64,000 nucleotides of DNA from Humulus lupulus (taxonomy: Eukaryota; Streptophyta; Magnoliopsida; Rosales; Cannabaceae): assembly GCF_963169125.1 (NCBI RefSeq), contig NC_084800.1:141728397-141792396 (forward strand). The letters run 5' to 3'. A program made the position numbers and the translations under genes. The notes under the pieces were generated by a model. That model made no database searches and was not told the DNA's origin. It saw nothing but the letters and a program-made list of their open reading frames with translations. Position 1 is the first letter of the stretch; the number at the start of each line of letters is the position of its first letter. Below, piece by piece: positions 44,819-54,967 of the stretch.

Positions 44819-45490
44819 CTAGGTTCATACGGTTTGACCTATCCTTTTCCTTGTTTTCCTTTCGTTTCTTTGTTCAAATCGTGCAATTGAATTAGGGTTT
44901 CTGAAAATCCCTCTATTTTTTTTTCTTTTCTGAAATCGTGAATTAGGGTTCTTATTGTGAAATCTGAATTTGCATTGAGTTTCTCTTATTTTTATTGTGC
45001 AATTCGAATTTGCATTGAGTTTCTCTTGTTCTTTTGTGAAATCCAAGTTGTTTTGTTTTCGAATCGTTCTAGTTCCACCAATTCTGATTTTTTTCTTGTT
45101 TCTTGTACCTGCGTTTGAGAAATCAAAAAAAAAAAAAAAGAGAGAGAGAGAACAAAAGAAGAAGAAAAATCAAGAGGATCCGAAAAAAAAAATTGTTCTA
45201 ATCTTGTTCCATATGTCCTAGAGGCTCTTTTGCCAAATCCTCATGCAAGTGTATCAAAAATCATCAGTTTGCTATATTCGTTTGGTTTGTTGTGGTTTGA
45301 TTTGCTACTAGAATCCTCCATCATATTGTTTGATTAGTTTTGAAAGAGCTTAAAGAAGAATACGAGTGAAAAAAGGCAGAGGTGCTAGCTTATTTGAGTG
45401 AAACACAAGTGGATTTGATTGAAACACGTGAGGGAGTGTGGTGAGGTCTCTTCTCCATATTGTTCTAACCTTATTTTGCAGATTTCCATC
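44819..45490 (+). other. Untranslated leader of the CRM-like element
   Basis: T-rich leader with two tandem TTTGCATTGAGTTTCTCTT blocks (about 44969-45027) and a purine tract of A-run plus (GA)n (45126-45150). No gene apart from short frames; gag starts at 45491. Confidence 0.7.
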
Positions 45491-46705
45491 ATGGCACAAA
45501 ATCCAGAGAAAAATGCAAGCAATGAGATTCCACCACCTGAGGTTCCTAATCTACAAATTCAAGCATTAATGGGGGAGATACGAAGGATGATGAAGGCGGA
45601 GTGTGAACAAATACATGAGAGGTTGGATAGGGTAGAAGAGGGAACGCAATGGAGGGCACGGAGGAACAGGGTGCAACAACGGGATGTTGAGGGTGAAAGA
45701 GAGTTTGAAGGGGGAGATTTAGAGGAAGAGTTTGATAGGATGTCAGAGGGTAACCATAGGAGGTATGGTCGAGATAGAGAAGCTAGGAACTGGGTAGATA
45801 ATAATTTGGGAAATATCAAAATGAGAATCCCCGCATTTTAAGGAAAGAGTGATCCCGAAGCTTACCTTGAGTGGGAAAAGAAGATGGATTTGGTTTTCGA
45901 TTGTCACAACTACTCCAAAGTGAAGAAGGTAAAACTTGCTGCAATTGAATTTACTGATTATGCTATTGTTTGGTGGGATCAGTTGTGCATCAATAGGAGG
46001 CGAAATGGAGATCGTCCTATTGAGACTTGGGAAGATATGAAGAGGTTGATGAGGCGACGTTTTGTACCAGCTCATTACTATCGGGATCTATACCTTAAGC
46101 TGCAAGGTCTTCATCAAGGTTATAAGAGTGTTGATGAGTATTACAAAGAGATGGAGATGGCTATGATTAGAGCCAATGTGGAAGAATATCGGGAGGCGAC
46201 AATGGCAAGGTTTTTGAATGGGTTGAACAGAGAGATTGCTAATACAATTGAGCTACACCATTATGTGGAATTGGAAGATTTGGTGCATATAGCAATGAAA
46301 GTTGAGAGGCAGCTCAAAAGGGGTAGTACAAGTTCAAATCTGAGACAAATCCCACAAAATCCAAGTGCAGCACCTTGGCGGTTGAACTATCCAAAGAAAG
46401 AAGAAAACCCTTTTACTCACAAGCCTAAAACCGAGCGAAAACCAGCCACCACAACCACAACCTCTCAAGGTAAAACATCCCCTACTTCATCCCGTTCTAG
46501 TGAGATTAAGTGTTTCAAATGTCAGGGGAGAGGACACATAGCTAGCCAATGCCCAAACAAGCGAGTTATGGTAATTCGAGATAATGGGGAGATAGATTCT
46601 GAAGATGAAGATGATCTTGATGACATGCCACCATTGGAGGACGCTTCTATGGCTGGTGAGGAGTTTGGGGTAGAATATGGTGAGATGCTTGCACTAGTCA
46701 CATGA
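45491..46705 (+). pseudogene. CRM-like Gag
   Basis: ATG 45491 gives MAQNPEKNASNEIPPPEV, an N-terminal coiled region, then the retrotransposon gag capsid (WEKKMDLVFDCHNYSKVK, AIVWWDQL, WEDMKRLMRRRFVPAHY, ARFLNGLNREIANTIE). A basic linker leads to an intact zinc knuckle, CFKCQGRGHIASQC, near 46510-46551, and an acidic end. TAA at 45839-45841 interrupts after MRIPAF, and TGA at 46703-46705, probably a mutated CGA Arg codon, separates it from protease in the same frame. An upstream in-frame ATG at 45419 exists, but 45491 fits the family start. Gag builds the particle. Confidence 0.85.
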
Positions 46706-47563
46706 CGAGCCTTAAATTTGCAAGCAAAAGAAGAGGAAGAAGAGGTACAGCGGGAGAACATCTTTCACACTCGTTGTCATGTGAAAGACAAGGTATGTAG
46801 TGTTATTATTGATGGTGGTAGTTGCACTAACGTTGCTAGTTCTTCCATGGTTGAGAAGACGGGGCTCACAACACTTAGACATCCTCATCCATACAAGTTG
46901 CAATGGTTGAATGATAGTGGTGAAGTAAGGGTTACAAAGCAGGTTGTTGTATCATTTCAAATTGGCAAATACGAGGATGAAGTATTGTGCGATGTGGTTC
47001 CAATGCATGCTGGACATCTCCTTCTAGGAAGACCTTGGCAATTTGATCGGCGGGTGCAGCATGATGGCTTCACCAACAAGTACTCATTCACATTCCATCA
47101 ACGGACAATCACTCTAGCTCCGTTGACACCAAAACAAGTATATGAAGATCAAGTGAGGTTGAAAAAATTGAGTGATAAAAAAAAATTGAGTGAGCAAAAG
47201 AAAGGGAGTGAAAAGATGAATGAGAGTGAGGGAAAAGAGAGACAAACAGAGAGCAAAGTCGATTCAAGTGAAAGAGAAAAGAGAGAGAAGAGTTCGGCCA
47301 AGGAAGGAAAATCAGAGAGAAAACAAAGAAATTTTTATGCAAAAACAAGTGAGGTTAAGCGAGCATTGATTGCAAAAAGGTCAATGATTGTACTCATGTA
47401 CAAGGAGACTCTTTTAAACACTAACCAACTTAATTCTTCGCTGCCTAGTATTGTTGTTTCTATTTTGCAGGAGTTCGAGGACGTGTTTCCTGAGGAGGTA
47501 CCACATGGTTTACAACCTATCCGAGGGATTGAACATCAAATTGATTTTGTTCCCGGTGCTTAA
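46706..47563 (+). pseudogene. CRM-like protease and linker
   Basis: Continues the Gag frame: HVKDKVCSVIIDGGSC shows the active site as DGG where DSG is usual. KLQWLNDSGEVRVTKQ and EVLCDVVPMHAGHLLLGRP follow, then WQFDRRVQHDGF. A long Lys/Glu/Ser-rich linker (47150-47340) separates protease from RT, and RT begins FEDVFPEEVPHGLQPIRG. TAA at 47561-47563 stops it after DFVPGA. Confidence 0.85.
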
Positions 47564-48850
47564 GTCCCAAACCGACCAGCATACAGGAGCAATCCGGAGG
47601 AGACGAAGGAACTTCAAAGGCAAGTTGAAGAATTAATGGAGAAAGGGCATATGAGAGAAAACATAAGTCCTTGTGCTATTCCAGTGATTCTAGTTCCCAA
47701 GAAGGACCGAAAAAGGAGAATGTGTGTTGACTGCCGAGCCATCAACAACATAACGGTAAAATATCGACACCCCATTCCTTGTTTAGATGATATGTTGGAT
47801 GAGTTGCATGGTTCTTGTGTGTCTTCTAAGATTGATCTTAAGAGTGGGTATCATCAAATACAAATGAAAGAAGGAGATGAATGGAAGACAGTGTTTAAAA
47901 CTAAACATGGATTGTATGAGTGGTTAGTCATGCCTTTTGGATTAACTATGCACCTAGCACTTTCATGCACTTAATGAATCATGTTTTGCGTGCTTTCATT
48001 GGAAAATTTTTTGTTGTGTATTTTGATGATATTCTTATTTATTGCAAGAGTTTGCATGATCATGCTTCACATTTGCATTCGGTTTTGGATGTGCTTAGGA
48101 AAGAGAAGTTATATGCTAACCTCAAGAAGTGTACTTTTTGCACAGATAAGCTTGTTTCTCTAGGTTTTGTTGTGAGTGCTACAAGTATTGAGGTTGATGA
48201 AGAGAAGATCAAAGCCATCCAAGAGTTGTCAACCCCCTCTAGTGTAGGTAATGTTAGAAGTTTTCATGGACTTGCTAGCTTTTACAGGAGGTTTGTGAAG
48301 GATTTTAGCACCATCCCCGCACCACTTACCGAAGTTATCAAGAAGAACGTTGCATTCAAATGGGGTGATGCACAAGAGGAGGCATTTCAGATTATTAAAC
48401 ACAAGCTTACTGATGCTCCTTTACTTGCTTTACCTAACTTTTTCAACACGTTTGAAGTTGAATGTGATGCTTCTGGTGTAGGTATTGGCGCTGTTCTTAT
48501 GCAGGATGGGAGACCACTTGCGTACTTTAGCGAGAAACTAAGTGGGGATGCACTTAACTACCCCACTTATGACAAAGATTTGTACGCGTTGGTTCGAGCT
48601 TTAGAGACATGGCAGCACTATTTGTGGCCGAAGGAGTTTGTGATTCGTACGGATCATGAATCCTTGAAACATTTGAAAGGACGACATAAGCTGAACAAGA
48701 GACATGCACGATGGGTTGAGTACATTGAGACATTTCCCTATGTCATTCGGTATAAACAAGGTAAGGAGAATGTGGTTGCTGATGCACTTTCACGCAGGTA
48801 TGCCTTAATCTCTACTCTTGATGCTAAATTACTTGGTTTTGAGCACATTA
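47564..48850 (+). pseudogene. CRM-like reverse transcriptase and RNase H
   Basis: Reads [39 protein letters not shown] and [12 protein letters not shown] one-base deletion near 47948 then shifts the frame (expected GLTNAPSTF). It continues with [17 protein letters not shown], where the FDD catalytic motif is intact, and [18 protein letters not shown]. RNase H has [34 protein letters not shown] and [18 protein letters not shown], ending near VVADALSRR. Together they copy element RNA to DNA. Confidence 0.9.
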
Positions 48851-50260
48851 AGGAACTTTATAATGTTGACCACGACTTTGGGGAGATTTATGGTGCTTGT
48901 GACAAATCTGCTGAGGGAAAGTTTTATAGGAATGAGGGTTTCTTGTTTAGGGAGCATCAGTTGTGTGTACCTAATTGTTTGTTGAGAGATTTGTTAGTTC
49001 GGGAGTCCCACAGTGGAGGGTTGATGGGACATTTTGGAGTCGCTAAGACTCTAGCTATGTTACAGGAGAACTTTTATTGGCCACGCATGAAACGAGATGT
49101 TGAGCGAATTTGTGGTAGGTGTGTCACTTGTAGGCAGGCTAAATCGAGAGTCCAGCCAAATGGTCTTTACACACCACTACCTATTCCTAGTTCACCCTGG
49201 GTTGATATTTCGATGGATTTTGTTTTGGGATTACCTAGGAGTAAGCGTGGGAGGGATTCAATCTTTGTGGTTGTAGACCGGTTTTCTAAGATGGCTCACT
49301 TTATACCTTGTCATAAAACTGATGATGCTTCTAATGTTGCAGATTTGTTCTTCGGGGAGATTGTGAGATTACATGGTATGCCTAGGATAATTGTGTCAGA
49401 TCGGGATGCTAAGTTCTTGAGTTACTTTTGGAAGACGTTGTGGGGTAAACTTGGAACGAAATAGTTGTTTTCTACTACTTGTCATCCTCAAAATGATGGT
49501 CAAACAGAAGTAGTTAATAGAACTTTATCCACTTTGTTGAGGGCTATCATTAGAAAGAACATTAAGACTTGGGAGGATTGTTTACCACATGTTGAGTTTG
49601 CTTATAATCGTTCCATGCATTCTGCTACTAAGTTTTCACAGTTTGAAATTGTTTATGGTTTTAACCCTTTAACTCCATTGGATTTATCACCTTTACCTGT
49701 TTCTGAGCATGTGAATTTAGATGGCAAGAAGAAGGCAGAATTTGTGAAGCAATTCCAAGAGAGGGCACGGCTCAACATAGAGAGGCGGACAGAGCAATAC
49801 ATCAAGTAAGCTAACAAGGGACGTCACAAGCAGGTTTTTGAGCCCGATGATTGGGTGTGGTTGCACATGAGGAAAGAAAGATTTCCAGCACAAAGACGTT
49901 CCAAGTTACTACCTTGAGGAGATGGTTCGTTTCAAGTGCTAGAACGGATCAATGACAATGCCTACTGACTAGATTTACCAGGTGAGTACAATATTAGTGC
50001 TACTGTCAATGTTACTAATCTGAGTCCTTTTGACATAGGTGACAATTTGAGGACAAAACCTTCTCAAGAGGGGGGGAATGATGAGGAAATCAAGACTAAT
50101 GATCCAATTCAAGTTCCAGTTGGTCCGGTGACGAGGGCGCGAGCTAGGAGATTCAAAGAAGAGCTTAACAACTTAATCCATAGAATTCTACAACAAGAAG
50201 AGGTGTTCACTACTGAGGGTGAGCAAAGGCTTGTGCTGCTCATCAAAGTTGACTCAGTTT
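48851..50260 (+). pseudogene. CRM-like integrase, reading into the 3' LTR
   Basis: Zinc part [13 protein letters not shown] with [12 protein letters not shown] (HHCC intact). Core [16 protein letters not shown] (Asp), [15 protein letters not shown] (Asp) and [14 protein letters not shown] (Glu): all three catalytic residues kept. Stops: TAG 49462-49464, TAA 49807-49809, and TGA codons near 49918 and 49967, at least two of which could be decayed CGA or CAA codons. The frame then runs across the polypurine tract into the 3' LTR (GNDEEIKTNDPIQVP, GPVTRARARRFKEELN) and stops at 50262 region. Ending integrase inside the LTR is a known habit of CRM elements. Confidence 0.85.
50066..50078 (+). other. 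Polypurine tract of the CRM-like element
   Basis: AAGAGGGGGGGAA immediately before the 3' LTR; it also codes for part of the integrase tail. Confidence 0.92.
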
Positions 50261-50715
50261 AGGAACTTGATTCCTTTAATTATTTTTTTTAGTTTGAACT
50301 ATATTTTCATGTTTTATTAGAGTCTTTGTTGGAGTCAAAGACATGTCGTTTTGGGCTTTTTCATTATGGGTATTTTAGGGTTTTTATATGTCTAAAAACC
50401 CTCTTTGTAATTTTCGGCTAATTAGGACTTGTGGACAACTTGGAATGCAGATAGTTTTGGTTAATGAAAAACATTGTGAGTTTTCTTCTTGAGTTCTTGA
50501 AGAAACTTTCGAACTTATCAAGGGGATTCCTTGTGGCGTTCAAATCTAACTTATCAAACGGATAATCCATTCCCGTTTGTGGCGTCTTCACCATACCAAG
50601 GTTCGTGCTTTGCTAAGCATTGGGTCGCGGTTTCCATTCCAAATTCGAGTGTTCTTGGGTTGTTTATCCAGATTTGGTTCGGGTTTTGTCACATTTGTTG
50701 GCGTGGTTCGTATCA
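50079..50715 (+). repeat. 3' LTR of the CRM-like element
   Basis: TGATGAGGAA to TTCGTATCA, followed by ACTGG (50716-50720). Confidence 0.95.
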
Positions 50716-51247
50716 ACTGGGGACACTGTCTAGATTGAGTTTGGGAAAAGGGATTTAATTTTTATTGCTTTGCTAATTGTAGATATCTTAGTTTGTTTAT
50801 GTTTAGCTTTTGTTTAGGTATTGTTTATTTTTATATTTTTGTTTAGTGTGTTAATGTAAATCAAGTTGATGATGATCTAGGCGATGAGAAAATATGAATG
50901 TTTTGTTGTATAATCCAATGAAAATAATGTTGTTGCTTTAGTCTGTGTGCTTGGTTTAAATGTTTCTTTCTTTTACTTGAGTTCGCTACACATAATTGAA
51001 CACTTAATCATGATTTCTAGGTTGTTGTTGCTTGGAGAAGATTTATGCTTGTTGAAATTATTTTGTTTAGAAAGAAAAATATATTATCCTAGAATTGTTT
51101 TGATCACTACTTGAGACAAAATCTTAAACAATGCATGCTTAGGGAAATGATTTAGGCAATCTTTTGTAACGATTGAGCCTTTCAAGCCAACCTTGATAAG
51201 TATATCCCTAGTTACCCTTTTTGAGCATAATATCATTCTTTATTTAT
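50716..51247 (+). other. tRNA-Asp-primed element, AT-rich part after the CRM insertion
   Basis: Starts with the ACTGG duplication and a GAGTTTGGGAAAAGGGA purine stretch (about 50736-50752) that could be this element's polypurine tract. It continues AT-rich without a frame. Confidence 0.5.
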
Positions 51248-51444
51248 GAGAATGCTAAGATTTACAAGGAACACACTAAGGCTTGGCATGAAAAGAACCT
51301 TATTCTAAAGGAATTTCAACCAAGGCAGTAGGTTCTTCTATTCAATTCAAGATTGAAGCTGTTTCCAAGAAAGATCAAGTCAAGATGGTCAGGACCCTAC
51401 ATAGTAGTGATCCTTATGGTGATGTAGAAGTGTATATTGAGAAG
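51248..51444 (+). pseudogene. Athila-type integrase C-terminal fragment
   Basis: Reads ENAKIYKEHTKAWHEKN, then KEFQPRQ, a stop, [18 protein letters not shown] and WSGPYIVV. This is the GPY/F-bearing end of Athila-lineage integrases. It starts abruptly after AT-rich DNA and is cut by the copia LTR at 51445. It agrees with the tRNA-Asp primer site at 40859, but lies after a possible polypurine tract, so the original order is unclear. Confidence 0.65.
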
Positions 51445-51580
51445 TGTTAGTTTTTGATAATGTGTTTGATAGTGCAGCTAAAGCATGTGATAATAACAAT
51501 TATTAAAGCATAAAAACGAATAACTCTAGGAACCATAACTAGAATGAGATATTTCTCCTGCGCATGAATCTGAATAAAAT

Positions 51581-53943
51581 TGTAACGCCCTGGATAGCCA
51601 AGACCGTTACACTGTGTGTTTATAAAGTGCCAGACTTGCTAATCAAGTCATTTAATTAAAATTGTGTTGCAGAAGTTTCAAGGAACTAGGGTTAAAAGCA
51701 TTTTGGTCTCAAAAGTCACATTTTTCATTAAGAAACACTATTTGTTTATACGGGATCCCAAAAATACAAGTTCAAAGATCATTTACAAAAGTTGCAAGAC
51801 TCAGGTACAATATCCAGCCATACTAAGGCAAAACAAGCGGTTAGGTAATCTCTGTCCTGGTCCACTCCTCGATCGTGGTGATCGAACAGCTGGCTATGTA
51901 CATTTCACCTCGGAGCTCTCCACCTCAGGCTTAGTCCAACTTGCCCTTGCCTTTACCTGCACCACGTAGCACCCGTGAGCCAAGGCCCAGCAAGAAAACA
52001 CAATAACAATAAAGCATAAGCAATTATCAGACAAGTAAATATCTCACGTTGCGTCACATAGCCTCAGTCAGATAACCATTCAATATAGTCAAGTATTCCA
52101 CATACTAGGTATATCAACACATAACAGGCACAGTTTATAAACGATAACCAGGGCTAGCGCTCACAGGCTGCTCCCTCTGTTATCCCAGTGTTCATGGCTC
52201 CCAGTGGCCGAGTCGCGCTCTGTGCGCTATTAGTATGTACGGCACTCTTAGGCCGCTTTTACATGTCCCATGGCATGATACGAACATTGACATGATACAA
52301 TTCTCGGGAGCACTTAGTCCCATCACAATCATGTAACCAAGTGCAGTTTTCTTACCTTTCAATTCAATAGCTTTGATCCCTCGACACCTTGAGCACGATC
52401 CCACTCGAGCCCTAGCGTTCACCTAAACACAATCATGGCCAAAGTCATCATCAACCCTCAAGTTCAAAACCTAGCCCCGGGGCCAAACCCGAGCCCCCAG
52501 GATGTCCTAGTTCCACCAAACAAGGTGGTGGAACCAAACCCCAAACCTAAGGTCAAAAACCATTGCAAATTACCCTAAAATCCCCTTCAGAAGGCAGGGT
52601 AGCGCTACAGCGCTCTTGGGAGGGCGCCATAGCGCTACAGACAGAAGCCAAAACCCTTCCAGCAAAATGGCCTAGCGCTACAGCGCCCAAAGGCTAGCGC
52701 TGTAGCGCTAGTCACAGACAGCCCAACACCAAAATTTCCCCTTGTGCAATTTTCTCGAGCCAATCTCAACCAAACCTCTTCCAACTCTTACCCAAACCTA
52801 AAAACAACCTCATGACCACACTCCACTCATCCCAAGCACCCTAAACATCTAAAACCCAAGCACATGCAATCACAAACCCAAAATTCACCATAGCCACCTC
52901 CAAACTCTAAAACCCAACATAAACCAGCTGATCATCAGAATTAGAGCTTAGAATTCATACCTTTGATAGAATTTCGCCCACAAGCTATCCCTAGGCTCTC
53001 TTGGCTTGCTACTCCTCAGCCTTAAGCCTGAATTTCCCCAAAGTTCCATTCAATTCAGCTCAAGTACCACAACTTAAAAAAAAACCAGAAACAGAAATGG
53101 ATGAACTCTAGAATCTTACCTCAAGTGTTAGTGAAACCCTGCTAAACCTCTGCCAATTCCTTAATCTTAGGTCAAGATCCTTGATGTTTAGTTATCCCAG
53201 CTCTCCTCTAAGCTTTACTCCAGAAATTCTCAAGAAACAGGTGAAGGAAAGTGTAAACCGACTTAGAGAAACTCTCTCTGTTTTCCCTCTTTCTTTTCCC
53301 TTCTTTTTCAGACTTCTTTGATATTCTACAAATTCCACTAACTTAAAACCTCAGTAATACCCATCCTTAAGAGTCAAATGACCTTTATGCCCTCCCTATC
53401 AACTCTAATCCTTTAGTCCACTTAAGGGCATTTTAGTCATTTTATCAAATTCCTGCTACTTCCTCGAGTGTCTCTATTATTTCCCGCTTAATTCCCGATA
53501 CCTAATTAATCACCAATAGCATTCCTCAATGTCATAATAATCTCCAGCTTATCCACTAAATTCCCATTTATACCCCTGAGCTCACCCCGAGCCGGGTATA
53601 AATCCCCGCTATGACTTTTCCGCTACTTTGCTCACTAGGATCATCTCGAGTCACTGATCGCGGATATATCCACATAATAATGTGGTCTCAACAATTATCA
53701 CATATATCAAAGCAGTTATGCTCATAATGGCCAAAATTACGATTATGCCCTTCTAACCTAATCTGGGCCTATATGCATACTAACACACATAGTCATGTAT
53801 CTCAAATACTCAAGTAATCATATAACATGCTTTAAATCATAATCATGCATCTAAATTATTAAAACCACACATAATCTCTGTTATGCCCTCCATGCATACT
53901 AATCAAGGCCCTTAAGCCTTATTAGTGAATTTGGGTCGTTACA
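51581..53943 (-). repeat. Solo group I LTR (TSD AAAAT, 2363 bp)
   Basis: TGTAACG at 51581 and CGTTACA ending at 53943, with AAAAT on both sides (51576-51580, 53944-53948). Same subfamily as 35393-37668, opposite orientation. Carries six AGCGCT palindromes (52601-52709) and the U5 block (about 51953-51996). Confidence 0.95.
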
Positions 53944-54967
53944 AAAATAGAAACTTATAAATAGCTTTCCTAGATGTAGAACACGTGTAGATCAAATAGC
54001 GTTTTAGCCTCCTAACCCACCATCATCCATACTATGCCTAATCTCATTGGTCCTCTGCGTGGGCCACAATCCATTTGGACTGTGGATGGCACCAACTACA
54101 AGGTTTTGGGCCCTGTGGTATTTTATCTCTATAAAATGCTATTTGTTGGGCCTTTATTATATTATTTTATATAGTATACAATTATATCAAAAAATAAAAT
54201 ATGATTAAATTAATTTTCAATAATAATTAATTTCACATAATTATCAATATAATTTTATTTGCAATTAAATATTATTTCATAAATAATACTTTAAATATTA
54301 TGTCACGCATAATATTTATTTGTGAGAATAATAATAATTTTAATTATTCCCATTTAATACAAAAATCTCACCTACGTGTTATCAGGCTAGTACGGGGACA
54401 ATATGGACCCATAGTTCTAAGCTTTAGTAATTTAATTAATTTCAATAACTCTTAGTTCCATTAATTAACTTATTAACTATGAATTATTCCACTAGAAATT
54501 CATAGTTGAACTCTCAAAACTACAGTCTTATATTATTAGAAGCTAACCCTATAAAATTGTTCGTTGATTCAGTCATTTGTATGAGTTATGACCCTCTGCT
54601 AGTTGTTCATAATTAGAGCTAGGTCTTAATGTCTGTTAACCTCTCTAATTATTTTTTTATCTATTCATTCCATTGATCCTCTAATTAAAATTATTCTATA
54701 AATTTAATTATAGAATGAAATTTATGTTCTCTAACAGAAATTGAGCGCTCTATGTTCAAGCCTCGAATCAACACTAAAAGGAACAACTAATCTGCTTTCG
54801 TTTATGTAAGGATAAGATTCCATCTCTGTGAAGTATGTTCCCAGCCACTTGTAGTTCTATGAGTCCAATATATCAAGAATTTGGTCATAGGAATATTGAA
54901 CCCCATTTACATCCCTACGCTACACTTCATAGTCTGGATAAACTGCTCTGTCTTAAACTAAAGATAG

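Larger units (their letters stand above)
44164..50715 (+). mobile_element. CRM-like Ty3/gypsy chromovirus, nearly complete (TSD ACTGG)
   Basis: LTRs of 641 and 637 bp (44164-44804, 50079-50715), target duplication ACTGG on both sides, iMet primer site, gag-pro-pol in one frame apart from one frameshift, and a clean polypurine tract. LTRs start TGATGAGGA, like the TGATGA start I recall for CRM elements, and pol continues into the 3' LTR. By eye the two LTRs differ at roughly two dozen positions. At least eight lesions disable it. It interrupts the tRNA-Asp-primed element. Confidence 0.93.

Noticed and set aside
45743..46075. Minus-strand frames within the CRM-like gag
   Set aside because: Opposite-strand shadows of a well-supported gag frame.
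50079..50262. Endogenous pararetrovirus or separate gene with a GPVTRARA motif
   Set aside because: In frame with the CRM-like integrase and spanning the LTR border; no movement or coat protein motif nearby.
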